Of a DNA stretch of 64,000 bases, positions 23,330-31,873 are shown one piece after another. Positions within the stretch are counted from its first letter, which is position 1, and every line of letters starts with the position of its first letter. This DNA comes from Miltoncostaea oceani (GTDB lineage Bacteria > Actinomycetota > Thermoleophilia > Miltoncostaeales > Miltoncostaeaceae), in assembly GCF_018141545.1 (NCBI RefSeq), contig NZ_CP064356.1:3609001-3673000 (forward strand). The letters run 5' to 3'. The notes beneath the pieces were generated by a model that did not search any database, was not told where the DNA came from, and saw only the letters and a list, made by a program, of their open reading frames with translations. Made by a program: the position numbers and the translations under genes.

Positions 23330-24473
23330 GCTGCGCGACGAGGAGCACGATCAGGAGGACCGCGGCGGCGGCGGCCCACCGGGCGCGGCGGCGGTCCTCG
23401 CCGACCCAGTCGGCGAGCGGCCACACCAGCGGGAACGCCATCAGCCCGAACCGGGCCATCGACGTGATCGTGCCGCTCGACAGGGGCACCGCCAGCACCG
23501 CCGCCGAGTAGGCGACCCAGGGCGACCGCAGCCCGCCCTCGGACCGCCAGAGGCGGGCGAGGAGCCAGAGGTAGCCCGCGAGGAACGCGAGGTCGCGTGC
23601 GGTGGCGTGCCACGCCGCCGTGAGGGTCCCCTCCCGCACGAGGTCCCACCCGGCGCGGATCTCCTCCGGCGCGGCGGTGACGAGGCCGATGCCGAGCTGG
23701 CCCCGGTCCCACGCGCGCTGCGCCTCGAACGGGAGCATCGCCGACCCGCGGGCGACCGCCATCCAGGCGAGGAACGCGCCGACCGCCGCGACGCTCGGCA
23801 GCACCGCGACGGCGGCGCGGCGCCACCGGCCGGGTGCGTCGTCCTGGAGGGCGATCATCCCGACGAGCAGCGCGACGATCCCGCCCGTCGGCCGGGTGAG
23901 GGCCGCGACGCCCGCCACCACCCCGGCGAGCGCGTACCTGCCGCGCACGGCGAGCAGGGCCGCGAGGACGGCGCACATCAGCGCGATGCCCTCGGTGTAG
24001 GCCATCGAGCAGTAGACGGCGGGTGGCAGCAGGGCCAGCGTCCACGACGCCCGCAGCGCCGCCTGCGGCCCCATGCGGCGGTCGGTGAGGGCGTGGAGGC
24101 CCGCGATGGCGCCGAGGAACGCGAGGTTCGAGACGACGAGGGTCCCGACGAACGGGTTCAGGCCGACGGCGAGGAACGCGGCCATGACCCCGGGCAGCAG
24201 CGGGAAGAAGGCGAGGTTCGTGAAGACCTCGCCGACCTGCCCCATGTCCTCGGCGTAGCCGTTGCGGGCGATGTCGAGGTACCAGGTGGTGTCCCAGCCG
24301 CCGAGCTGGTCGAGCCAGCCCGGCACGGCCGGGTCGACCCCCCTTGTCGGCACGCCGAAGGCGAGGCTGCACACCACGCCGACGACGAGCACCAGGGCCC
24401 GTGACGTCGCCCACGCCGCGACCGGGGGGGTGCGCCACCACGCGGCGGCGCCCCCCGGCTGCGGGCGGCTCAC
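23310..24473 (-). CDS. PIG-V/Gpi18-like membrane mannosyltransferase
   Basis: A 387-aa GT-C-type protein with about nine hydrophobic helices. The diagnostic first loop GGWDTTWYLDIARNGYAED carries the W-D-x2-W-Y-x2-I-A-x2-G-Y signature of the PIG-V (GPI mannosyltransferase II) and bacterial relatives family; MAYTEGIALMCAVLAALLA is the second typical block. It probably uses a polyprenyl-phosphate sugar as donor, which fits the GT2 gene at the head of the same strand run. The GTG at 24473 overlaps the upstream stop by 4 bases. Confidence 0.82.
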   Translation of the reverse strand: MSRPQPGGAAAWWRTPPVAAWATSRALVLVVGVVCSLAFGVPTRGVDPAVPGWLDQLGGWDTTWYLDIARNGYAEDMGQVGEVFTNLAFFPLLPGVMAAFLAVGLNPFVGTLVVSNLAFLGAIAGLHALTDRRMGPQAALRASWTLALLPPAVYCSMAYTEGIALMCAVLAALLAVRGRYALAGVVAGVAALTRPTGGIVALLVGMIALQDDAPGRWRRAAVAVLPSVAAVGAFLAWMAVARGSAMLPFEAQRAWDRGQLGIGLVTAAPEEIRAGWDLVREGTLTAAWHATARDLAFLAGYLWLLARLWRSEGGLRSPWVAYSAAVLAVPLSSGTITSMARFGLMAFPLVWPLADWVGEDRRRARWAAAAAVLLIVLLVAQLTMRSP

Positions 24474-24916
24474 CGGCGGCGCCCGGCCCAGGTCACCATC
24501 GCCCCGAGCACCAGGAGCATGGCGGCGAGCAGCACGGTGACGAGCGCGGCCGGCTGCACGTCGACCTCGGCCGGCACGACCTCGGTGCCCCCCGGCAGGA
24601 CGGCCTCGAGGCGCACCCGGGGCGCCGACGCCGCCCACACCGCGAACCCGAGCGCGAGGGCGCCGGAGAGGGTGGCGAGGGCGCCGGTCCACACCCCGGC
24701 GGTGCGGCTGTCGCGCCGCGCCGACACCATCGCCGCCCCCGCGACGACGGCGAGGACCCCGATGACGGGCATCAGCAGCAGCTGGCCGGCGCCTGCGAAC
24801 CCGGAGGCGCTGACCGCCCCCGCCGCCCGCGGCGCCGAGTACCAGGCGAACGCCGGCAGCACCGCCAGGGCGCCGCCGAGGGCCATGAGGACGACGCCCA
24901 CGAGGCGGCCCCTCAC
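24470..24916 (-). CDS. Small four-helix membrane protein
   Basis: A 148-aa hydrophobic protein with four helices: VGVVLMALGGALAVLPAFAWY, GQLLLMPVIGVLAVVAGAAMV, VWTGALATLSGALALGFAVWA and VTVLLAAMLLVLGAMVTWA. No family was recognised. It is coupled on both sides by GTGA overlaps (start with the DUF2079 gene, stop with the mannosyltransferase gene), so it is an integral part of the operon, perhaps an accessory subunit. Confidence 0.75.
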   Translation of the reverse strand: MRGRLVGVVLMALGGALAVLPAFAWYSAPRAAGAVSASGFAGAGQLLLMPVIGVLAVVAGAAMVSARRDSRTAGVWTGALATLSGALALGFAVWAASAPRVRLEAVLPGGTEVVPAEVDVQPAALVTVLLAAMLLVLGAMVTWAGRRR

Positions 24917-26439
24917 CGCAGGGCCGCCACGCGCTCGCGGTGGAGGACGACCACGCCGTCCTCCTCGAAGACGATCCGCATGTCCGGCCGGGCCCGGAGC
25001 GCGGCGAGCCGGATGGCGTGGGCGGTGGGCAGCAGCCGGTCGCCCAGGTAGGGGCGGGCGGCGTCGACGACGACCCAGTCGGCCTCGCCGATCACCGGGT
25101 ACGTGAGGATGCGCTCGCGCTCGGACAGGTGGGCGCCGAGCAGGTTGCCCGCCGAGACGGGGACGTCGTCCGGGATCACCGCGACGGCGCGGGCCATCAC
25201 CCGCGAGTGGTCCGTGACGCGGTACTGGTCGAGGCGCTGGTTGTCGGATCCGATGAGGGGCGCGTCCCTCCACCATGGCAGCGGCCCCATGGACAGGCCC
25301 GACACCGCGACGACCGCGACCCAGGCGACGGCGACCCGGCGGGGGTCCTCCAGGGCGCGCACCAGCAGCTCCGGCCGCCCGGCGCGGCGCAGGCGCGACA
25401 GGCCGAGGATCGACGCGGCGACGAGGAACGGGACGATCACCGCGACGTACTGGAACTCGATGGAGTACTGGGGGAACCAGTCGGCGAGGACGTTGATGGC
25501 GATCTCGGGGAGCGCGCCGGCGGCGAGCAGCGGCGCCGCGAGGGGCAGGAGCAGCAGCGGGGCGAGCAGGGCCACGAGGTAGCTGAGCCGGTCGTACTCG
25601 AGGACGAGGGCGACGGCCTCCCACGGCCGGGTCAGCAACGTCCGACCGACCTCGCCGCCGTCCCCGCCGAGCGACGCGTAGCGACCGACGAACGCCGACC
25701 CCTCGCCGGCGTTGTAGTGGGGGATCACCCAGAGCACCGCGAACGCCACCCACGCGAGCGACGCCGCGGCGAGGAAGGCGCCGTAGCGGCGGCCCGCGCC
25801 GCGCACCACCATCCACAGGCCGAGCATGGCGAGGGCGAGCCCCACCTCCTCCTTGCAGAGGGCGGCGAGCACGGCGAGCACCGTCAACGTCAGGTAGCGG
25901 CGCTCCTCCGCCGCCCAGATGCAGAACAGCAGCAGCGGCGCCGCGAGCGTGACGGGGTGGAACTCGGTCACCGTCGCCCACTGCAACGGCGGGTAGAGGA
26001 GGTAGACGGCGGCGGCGGCGACCGCCAGGCGGTCGTCGCCGAGCCACCGGCGGCCCAGCCAGAACGCCGGCAGCGCGCCGGTCGCGACGATCACCGCCTG
26101 GGCGACGAGCAGCGCCTCCGGCAGGAACGGCGTCCACGCGAACGGGGTGAACAGCACCAGGACCGGGTCGACGTGCGCCCCGAGGCGGGTGAACTGCCGG
26201 CCGAGGATGTCCGTCGTCTCGAGGGGGCGGCCCTGGGCGGTGCTCCACACCGCCTGCACCATGTTCCCGACGTCGAAGCGGCCGGTCCAGAAGGCGCGGT
26301 GGCGGGCCACCGACAGGTACGAGAAGAGGGCCGCCCACACGACGACCATCGCCGCGACCGCCGCGTGCGGGCCGCGGGGGCGGCGGCGGGCCCACGCGAC
26401 GCGCGGGCGCGCCCGGGGCGCCGGCGGCGCGACGCTCAC
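24913..26439 (-). CDS. DUF2079 polytopic membrane protein
   Basis: A 508-aa protein with about ten helices, recognised by the DUF2079 signature FDVGNMVQAVWSTAQGRPL after the first helix, then GRQFTRLGAHVDPVLVLFTP and YPPLQWATVTEFHPVTLAAP. DUF2079 proteins are GT-C-like and probably glycosyltransferases of unknown substrate. The C-terminal 150 residues are soluble (HSRVMARAVAVIPDDVPVSA, IVFEEDGVVVLHRE). The GTG start overlaps the upstream flippase-like gene stop. Confidence 0.85.
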   Translation of the reverse strand: MSVAPPAPRARPRVAWARRRPRGPHAAVAAMVVVWAALFSYLSVARHRAFWTGRFDVGNMVQAVWSTAQGRPLETTDILGRQFTRLGAHVDPVLVLFTPFAWTPFLPEALLVAQAVIVATGALPAFWLGRRWLGDDRLAVAAAAVYLLYPPLQWATVTEFHPVTLAAPLLLFCIWAAEERRYLTLTVLAVLAALCKEEVGLALAMLGLWMVVRGAGRRYGAFLAAASLAWVAFAVLWVIPHYNAGEGSAFVGRYASLGGDGGEVGRTLLTRPWEAVALVLEYDRLSYLVALLAPLLLLPLAAPLLAAGALPEIAINVLADWFPQYSIEFQYVAVIVPFLVAASILGLSRLRRAGRPELLVRALEDPRRVAVAWVAVVAVSGLSMGPLPWWRDAPLIGSDNQRLDQYRVTDHSRVMARAVAVIPDDVPVSAGNLLGAHLSERERILTYPVIGEADWVVVDAARPYLGDRLLPTAHAIRLAALRARPDMRIVFEEDGVVVLHRERVAALR

Positions 26440-27386
26440 CGGTGACGCCCGGCGAGCACGGCGAGGGCGACGAACAGCAGCTCCACGAGGGTCAGCACGA
26501 GGCGGCTGCCGACCGACAGGGCCACCGCGACGCCGCCCGGCACGTTCTGGGCGAGCGCGAGCGCGAAGGCGCCCTCGCGGATGCCGAGGCCCGACGGGAA
26601 GATCACCGCCACCATCGAGACGGCGAACGACAGCAGGAAGGCGAGGCCGACGAAGGCGGGTCCGCCCGCCTCCGGGCCCGCCGCGGCGCGCACCGTCAGC
26701 CAGATCCCGGCCCCGAGCAGGACGGCGGTGCCGGCGTACCAGGCGAGCACGGCGGCGAGGGGGCGGCCCGCCAGCAGGCGCGGCAGCGGCTCGCGCCGGG
26801 CGCGGCGCAGCAGCCACGCCGAGGCGGGCCCGAAGACCCGCGGGTGCAGGGCGAGCAGGCCGAGGGGCAGCAGCGCCAGCAGCCAGACCCGCGCGTCGCC
26901 GCCGTCGCCGTCGCCGGTGCCGTAGAGGGCGATGAACGCCACGCCCCCCGCCGCGGCGACCCCCACCGACAGGAGCTGCTCGTAGGCCATCCCCGCGAGG
27001 GTGGCCTTGCGGGGCACGCCGCGCTCGTGGCTGAGGACGACCCGCCCGAGGATCATCACGACGCTGCCCGGCACGTAGCGCCCGAGCAGCGAGCGGGCCC
27101 AGATCGAGACCGTCACCCGGCCGGGCAGCGGCGGCTGGTGCAGCTCGTCGATGACGGCGCGGTAGCCGAGGGCGCTCGCCAGGTAGAAGACCAGCAGCAC
27201 CAGGCACCCGAGCGCCAGCAGGCCGGGGTCGACGTCCCAGTCGTACTCCGACACCGCCGCCCAGCCGTCGACGAGGGCGTACCCGAGGAAGCCGAGCACC
27301 AGCAGGCCGGCGGCGAGGCCGCCCCAGCGCCGCCAGGGCCCGCGCTCCGCCCCCGGCCGGACCGCCTCAGCCGGTGGGTTCGTCAC
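26436..27386 (-). CDS. Lysylphosphatidylglycerol synthase TM-region (UPF0104)/flippase-like protein
   Basis: A 316-aa integral membrane protein with about eight helices. WARSLLGRYVPGSVVMILGRVVLSHERG matches the AglD/MprF-TM (LPG_synthase_TM) core, and PSGLGIREGAFALAL matches the conserved second block. Stand-alone members near polyprenyl-phosphate glycosyltransferases are thought to flip lipid-linked sugars or aid their transfer. The GTG at 27386 lies inside the end of the methyltransferase gene (20-base overlap). Confidence 0.82.
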   Translation of the reverse strand: MTNPPAEAVRPGAERGPWRRWGGLAAGLLVLGFLGYALVDGWAAVSEYDWDVDPGLLALGCLVLLVFYLASALGYRAVIDELHQPPLPGRVTVSIWARSLLGRYVPGSVVMILGRVVLSHERGVPRKATLAGMAYEQLLSVGVAAAGGVAFIALYGTGDGDGGDARVWLLALLPLGLLALHPRVFGPASAWLLRRARREPLPRLLAGRPLAAVLAWYAGTAVLLGAGIWLTVRAAAGPEAGGPAFVGLAFLLSFAVSMVAVIFPSGLGIREGAFALALAQNVPGGVAVALSVGSRLVLTLVELLFVALAVLAGRHR

Positions 27387-28140
27387 GCCGGCGCGCCAGC
27401 GCCAGGAGCCCGTGGTAGCCGGGGCGGCGGCCGACGAACGCGGAGTCGACCTCCAGCAGGGCCCGGACGGCGCGGGCCGCCAGCTTCGGCGGGGCGCCGC
27501 CGACGGCGCGCCCGCCGCCCGCCGCGAGGCGCCGCTTCAGGGCCCGGCGGTAGACCTGGCGGTGGTAGAGCCCCGTGAGCGGGAACCCCCAGCCCTGCAC
27601 CTCGACGCCGGTGAAGCCCGCGCGGGCGAGGCGCTCCTCCAGCATCTCCACCGAGTACCGGCGCCGGTGGCCGGCCCAGCGGTCCGTCCAGTCGTAGCGG
27701 TAGGGGTCGGCGGGGACGGTGACGAGCAGCAGGCCGCCGGGGCGCAGCACGCGGTGCAGCTCGCCGAGGGCCGCGGCGTCGTCGTCGAGGTGCTCCAGCA
27801 CCTCGGCGCAGACGACGGCGTCGAACGCCGTGTCGGGGAGGTCGAGCCGCTGCAGGTCGCCGACGACGACGGGGTTGCCGTCGAGGGCCCCCCGCGCCCG
27901 GAGGGCGTCGCGCACGAAGTCGCAGAGCTCGGGGCTGTACTCGGTCGAGGTCACCCGCAGGCCCGCGTCGATCATCTTCAGCGTCAGGCTCCCGGCGCCC
28001 GCGCCGGCGTTCAGCACCTCGGGGCCGGGAAGGGCCGGCAGCAGCCGCCGCATGACGAGCGCCTCGCGGAAGTCGTGCCGCGGACCGTAGAAGTCGGGCG
28101 TGTCGCCCCAGTCGTGCGTGGTGGGCTCGGAGGTCGTCAT
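27367..28140 (-). CDS. SAM-dependent class I methyltransferase
   Basis: A 257-aa Rossmann methyltransferase. The SAM-binding motif I is VLNAGAGAGSLTLKMIDAG, motif II is STEYSPELCDF, the acidic strand is VVCAEVLEHLDDD, and post-motif VLRPGGLLLVTVPA. It sits within a glycosylation operon, so a sugar or lipid-sugar methyl acceptor is likely (inference). The ATG at 28140 overlaps the GT4 stop (ATGA), and a TAACCT box lies 7 bases before it, inside the end of the GT4 gene, so an internal leaderless start is possible. Confidence 0.85.
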   Translation of the reverse strand: MTTSEPTTHDWGDTPDFYGPRHDFREALVMRRLLPALPGPEVLNAGAGAGSLTLKMIDAGLRVTSTEYSPELCDFVRDALRARGALDGNPVVVGDLQRLDLPDTAFDAVVCAEVLEHLDDDAAALGELHRVLRPGGLLLVTVPADPYRYDWTDRWAGHRRRYSVEMLEERLARAGFTGVEVQGWGFPLTGLYHRQVYRRALKRRLAAGGGRAVGGAPPKLAARAVRALLEVDSAFVGRRPGYHGLLALARRRDEPTG

Positions 28141-29252
28141 GCGTCCAAGGTTAGGGGGGTGAGGGCGTCGAGCAGGGCCCCGGCGACGGCGCGCGGGGCC
28201 CCGGTCCGGGTGTAGACGTCGTGGCCCGCGGCGGCCAGGCGGGCCCGGAGCGCGGGGTCGCCGGCGAGGCGGACGAGGGCGGCCCCGAGGGCGGCGCCGT
28301 CGCCGGGGGGCACCAGCAGGGCGCTCTCCCCGTCGCGCAGCACCTCGCGCACGCCCGGCGTGTCGGCGGTGACCACGGGGCGCGCCGCGGCGAGCGCCTG
28401 CCACACCTTGTTCGGCACGACCCGCGCGGCCTTGTCGCTCGTGCCGAACACCCCGAGGCACATCGACGCCGCCGCGACCTCGTCGCCGAGGCGCTCGTAG
28501 GGGACCCACCGGTCCCACGTCAGGCCGGCGGGGCGCTCGCGGGCGAGCTCGGCCGCGAGCCAGTCGCCGAGCTGCCCGTCGCCGATGAGGCGCACCGGCG
28601 GGGCGCCCGGCACGCGCGCCGCGGCGAGCACCGCCGGGAGGCCGTGGAGGGGGGCGAGCTTGCCGTAGAAGAGGGCCGCGGGGGGGCCGGGGGGCAGCGG
28701 CGACGGGGGGAACGCACCCGGTTCGGCGCCGACGGGCACCACGGCGATCCGCTCCCGCGGCACCCCGAACCGGGCGCTCAGCCAGTCGGCCCCGGCGGCC
28801 GTGTCGGCGAGCACGAGGTCGGCGACGCGCAGGGAGACCCGGTCGACCCCGGAGAGGGCGGCCCCGGCGGCGCGGCCCGCGAGGGCGCGGTCGCCGGCGA
28901 GGGTGTCCCACAGCGAGATCATCATGTCGACCACGAGCGGCGCCCGGCGGGCGCGGGCGACGACCCACGCCGGGACGGCGTCGGGCTGCGCCGGGTAGCC
29001 GGCGACGACCGCGTCGACCGGGCCCTCGCGGGCGGCGGCCACGGCGAGGCCCGCCCACGCCCCGGCGAAGCGGCCCCCGGTGACGGCGAGCGGGACGGGG
29101 CGCAGGAAGCCGGCGCCGGCCTTGTGGCGGCTGCGCTCCCAGACGGGCCGGTGGTGCTCGACCACCTCGACGCCCGCCTCCCGCAGGCCCGCGACGAGCA
29201 CCCGTGAGCGCGGGTACGCCCGCTCGTAGGTGCCCAGCCACATCACCCTCAC
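28137..29252 (-). CDS. GT4-like glycosyltransferase
   Basis: A 371-aa GT-B-fold glycosyltransferase. The N-terminal strand VRVMWLGTYERAYPRSRVL and the C-terminal nucleotide-sugar region (VRLIGDGQLGDWLAAELARE, VVPNKVWQALAAARPVVTAD, GESALLVPPGDGAALGAAL) are typical; the usual E-x7-E is altered to a KVWQALAA form. The acceptor is unknown. The GTG at 29252 lies 22 bases after the GT2 stop. The gene ends in TAACCTTGGACGCATGA, which carries the promoter-like box noted for the next gene. Confidence 0.82.
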   Translation of the reverse strand: MRVMWLGTYERAYPRSRVLVAGLREAGVEVVEHHRPVWERSRHKAGAGFLRPVPLAVTGGRFAGAWAGLAVAAAREGPVDAVVAGYPAQPDAVPAWVVARARRAPLVVDMMISLWDTLAGDRALAGRAAGAALSGVDRVSLRVADLVLADTAAGADWLSARFGVPRERIAVVPVGAEPGAFPPSPLPPGPPAALFYGKLAPLHGLPAVLAAARVPGAPPVRLIGDGQLGDWLAAELARERPAGLTWDRWVPYERLGDEVAAASMCLGVFGTSDKAARVVPNKVWQALAAARPVVTADTPGVREVLRDGESALLVPPGDGAALGAALVRLAGDPALRARLAAAGHDVYTRTGAPRAVAGALLDALTPLTLDA

Positions 29253-29274
29253 GCGACGCCCCCCACCGAGGAGA

Positions 29275-30225
29275 TCAGCGGATCACGCGCTCCACCCTCG
29301 AGCGGGCCTCCTCGTCCTGCGGACGCAGGTGGTACCGCTGGATCATCTCGCTCACCAGGCCGATCGTGAACAGCTGCACGCCGACGACGATGAGCAGCAC
29401 CCCGAGGAGCAGCAGGGGGCGGCCGCCGATGCCCTCGCCGGTGAGGCGGAGCACGGCGAGGTAGGTGCAGATGACGACGCCCACCAGGATGAAGAGCATC
29501 CCGATGCCGCCGAACAGGTGCATCGGGCGCTGGCGGAAGCGGCCGACGAACAGGATCGTCAGCAGGTCGAGGAACCCGCGCAGGTACCGCTCGAGGCCGT
29601 ACTTGCTCTTGCCGTACGGGCGTTGCCGGTGGTTGACCGGCAGCTCGCTGACGCGGAAGCCCTCGTTCGCGGCGAGCACCGGGATGTAGCGGTACTGGTC
29701 GCCGGTGAGGGCGAGCGAGCGGACCACCTCGGAGCGGTACGCCTTGAAGCCGCAGTTCAGGTCGTGGAGGCCGATGCCGGACATCGCGCCCGTCACGCCG
29801 TTGAAGACCTTGGAGGCGGCGCGCTTGCTCCACGCGTCCTGGCGGTCGCGCTTCCAGCCGCTGACGAGGTCGGCGCCGGCCTCGAGCTCGTCGAGCAGGC
29901 GGGGGATCTCGGCGGGGTCGTCCTGCAGGTCGCCGTCGATCGTGACGATCGCGTCGCCGCGGGCCTCGCGGAACCCGGCCATGAGGGCGGCGGCCTTGCC
30001 GAAGTTGCGGCGCAGGCGCACCACGGCGATCTCGGGTTCGCTCGCCGCGAGGTCGGCCAGGATCTCCGACGTGCCGTCGGTCGATCCGTCATCGACGAAG
30101 AGGACCTCGGTGCGACGGCCCAGCCCGCGGAGCACGCGGAGCAGCTCCTCCGAGAGAGGGCGCACCGACTCACGCTCGTTGTAGACCGGGACGACGACCG
30201 AGACGAAGGCGAGGCGAGCGGCCAC
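29275..30225 (-). CDS. GT2 polyprenyl-phosphate glycosyltransferase (DPM1/ArnC-like)
   Basis: A 316-aa membrane-bound glycosyltransferase that would make a polyprenyl-phosphate-linked sugar on the cytoplasmic face. GT-A motifs: VVVPVYNERESV, FVDDGSTDGT, NFGKAAALMAGF, and the metal-binding DGDLQDDP (D-x-D type). The acceptor region is NCGFKAYR and RPYGKSKYGLERYLRG. Two C-terminal helices (LFGGIGMLFILVGVVICTYLA, LLLLGVLLIVVGVQLFTIGL) anchor it. It is probably the donor-making step for the PIG-V-like and DUF2079 proteins downstream. GTG start, 8 bases after a TAGCAT box. Confidence 0.9.
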   Translation of the reverse strand: MAARLAFVSVVVPVYNERESVRPLSEELLRVLRGLGRRTEVLFVDDGSTDGTSEILADLAASEPEIAVVRLRRNFGKAAALMAGFREARGDAIVTIDGDLQDDPAEIPRLLDELEAGADLVSGWKRDRQDAWSKRAASKVFNGVTGAMSGIGLHDLNCGFKAYRSEVVRSLALTGDQYRYIPVLAANEGFRVSELPVNHRQRPYGKSKYGLERYLRGFLDLLTILFVGRFRQRPMHLFGGIGMLFILVGVVICTYLAVLRLTGEGIGGRPLLLLGVLLIVVGVQLFTIGLVSEMIQRYHLRPQDEEARSRVERVIR

Positions 30226-30233
30226 CGGCGCGG

Positions 30234-30239
30234 ATGCTA
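30234..30239 (-). promoter_or_regulatory. Leaderless-type -10 box (TAGCAT) of the minus-strand glycosylation operon
   Basis: On the minus strand TAGCAT, 8 bases, then GTG 30225. It marks the start of the seven-gene run down to 23310. Confidence 0.4.
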
Positions 30240-30265
30240 CCAGCGCCCGGGCGACCCCCCGGCGG

Positions 30266-31327
30266 TCACCACCCCTCGGCGATCGCGGGGCGGAAGGCCC
30301 GGTCGAGGCGCATGAATCCGCCGGCCCCCTCCGCGAGGTCGCTCGCCAGCGTCACCGCCGCCTGGCCTCCCGTGCCGACGCGGCGCCAACGGACGCTGGC
30401 CTTGCGTTCGCTGCCGGTGAGGAGCCTCATCTCGACCTGCGACTCGAAGCTCGCCCGGTAGAAGTCGTTCGAGAGCAGGCCGCCGCACTGGATGAGGTCG
30501 ATCCCGTTCACCAGCTCCTCCGACGTGAACCGGCGCCGGAGAGTTCCGGCCGCGACGTCCGCGAGCTCCTCCGCCTCCGCCTTCACGATGTTCTGCGACG
30601 CCTTGTCCCCCCTCTCCGCCGCGGCACAGACCTCGGCGGCGAAGCGCGCGATCTCCTTCTTCTGGTCCTCGTGACCCACGGCGAGGTCGCGCATCTTCTC
30701 GATGAGCCGCCGGTTGTTATCGCCCCTCACGCCGTACTGCTGCTTCAGGCGCTGGAGGAGGACCGAATCCGTCCCCGCCTCGTGGTCGCGGTACGCCTCC
30801 CTGATGCCGCGCATCCCGATCCAGAAGCCGCTGCCCTGATCGCAGGCGACCCATTCGTGACCTCCGGCCTGGTGGAGGACGTCGGAGGCGTCCTGCACGA
30901 TGACCGTCGATCCCGTGCCCGCGATGATGATCCCGTCCGCGCGTGAGCCGAGGAGGAGGGACACGCCGTCGTTCGCGGCGCCCGCGGACACGATCGCGCC
31001 GTCGAGCAGCTCCGGGAGGAGGCTCTCCATCGCCGCCAGGTACTCGTCGCGGGTCCATGGGGAGAACCCCGCGGCGCTGATCCACAGATGGACGCGCAGC
31101 GCGCCCGGGGAGTGGTCGCCGAGATGCAGCTCCAGCGGAGCGAGGATCCGGCGGAGGGTGCTCGGGATCAGCTCGGGTTTGAGGGCTCCCGAGAGGGTGT
31201 GGCCGACCTCGTAGGAACCGAAGATCTCGACGCTCCCGCCGACGGACGTGGCGAGCGCGACGTTCGTCCGCGTCCCCCCGGAGTCCACGCCGACGTGCAC
31301 CTCCTGACTCACCGGATCTGGAGCCAT
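30266..31327 (-). CDS. BadF/BadG/BcrA/BcrD-type ATPase (N-acetylglucosamine-kinase-like)
   Basis: A 353-aa ASKHA-fold protein. Phosphate-1 is GVDSGGTRTNVALA, a connect/phosphate-2 block is AGAANDGVSLLLGSRADGIIIAGTGSTVIV, and a later strand is QGSGFWIGMRGIREAY. Relatives are GlcNAc kinases or activator ATPases of radical dehydratases; the activator type carries 4Fe-4S cysteines, which are not seen here, so the kinase type fits better. The codon use is noticeably less GC-biased and richer in AG-ended codons than its neighbours, suggesting transfer. The ATG at 31327 lies inside the end of the next gene upstream (19-base overlap), so the two are a unit. Confidence 0.82.
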   Translation of the reverse strand: MAPDPVSQEVHVGVDSGGTRTNVALATSVGGSVEIFGSYEVGHTLSGALKPELIPSTLRRILAPLELHLGDHSPGALRVHLWISAAGFSPWTRDEYLAAMESLLPELLDGAIVSAGAANDGVSLLLGSRADGIIIAGTGSTVIVQDASDVLHQAGGHEWVACDQGSGFWIGMRGIREAYRDHEAGTDSVLLQRLKQQYGVRGDNNRRLIEKMRDLAVGHEDQKKEIARFAAEVCAAAERGDKASQNIVKAEAEELADVAAGTLRRRFTSEELVNGIDLIQCGGLLSNDFYRASFESQVEMRLLTGSERKASVRWRRVGTGGQAAVTLASDLAEGAGGFMRLDRAFRPAIAEGW

Positions 31328-31695
31328 CGTCCCTCCCGCGTCATGAAGCCCTCGGCCAGGAGCTGCTCGACGGCCTCGTCGATGTCCGCGGCGGGGCTAC
31401 CGTGGTCGATGAAGTACGCCACGATCGACTGGCTGCGAACGCGACCGCTGGCGTCCTGGGTGGCGAGGGCGCGCTCACGGACCGCACCGATGAGGTCTAC
31501 GGCCGGAGCGGACGTCGCAGCGAGCCGATCGGGGTCGCCACCCAGGCTCAGGACGACGGTGCGGAGCGCGGCGATCTGATCACGGAGCACCGCGTTCTGG
31601 TCGTTCGCGGAACGCGTAGCCCGCCGCTCGAAGAAGAACCCCGTGAGGAGACCGAGCACGAGACCGACCGCGATGCTCACGATCTCTGACCACAC
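31309..31695 (-). CDS. Small membrane protein with coiled coil and C-terminal helical domain
   Basis: A 128-aa protein with one N-terminal membrane helix (IVSIAVGLVLGLLTGFFFERR), a short coiled coil (DQNAVLRDQIAALRTVVLSL), a linker and a C-terminal region (VRSQSIVAYFIDHGSPAADI, DEAVEQLLAEGFMTREGRWLQIR) whose helix-helix-strand pattern resembles a winged helix. The GTG at 31695 is chosen because GGAGG lies about 7 bases upstream; an in-frame GTG at 31764 lacks this. No family was recognised. It overlaps the BadF-type gene by 19 bases. Confidence 0.65.
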   Translation of the reverse strand: MWSEIVSIAVGLVLGLLTGFFFERRATRSANDQNAVLRDQIAALRTVVLSLGGDPDRLAATSAPAVDLIGAVRERALATQDASGRVRSQSIVAYFIDHGSPAADIDEAVEQLLAEGFMTREGRWLQIR

Positions 31696-31718
31696 GGGAG
31701 CCCCCTCCACCGGTCCGT

Positions 31719-31803
31719 CCACTGGTCGCGCACCCCGGGATCCGCCGACCAATCGTTGTGTCACCGCTATCTACAGACGCGGAGGCCCCGGCACCACTGG
31801 TCG
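31719..31803. repeat. Pair of 10-bp direct repeats (CCACTGGTCG) upstream of the BadF module
   Basis: CCACTGGTCG occurs at 31719-31728 and again at 31794-31803, 75 bases apart (start to start), in the region before the module's first start codon. They could be operator half-sites for one regulator, or chance. Confidence 0.35.
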
Positions 31804-31873
31804 ACGGTCGGATCTGGAGCCCTGGTGCCGGCGGCCCGTCGTGGGGCACCCGGCACCCACCCCGGCGGCGGGG

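Noticed and set aside
22120-24441. Long minus-strand frame across the EEP gene
   Set aside because: It is the reverse-strand shadow of two real genes and lacks coding bias.
30266-31327. BadF-type protein as a 2-hydroxyacyl-CoA dehydratase activator
   Set aside because: No cluster-binding Cys pair is seen and no dehydratase subunits are nearby; a sugar-kinase-like role fits better.
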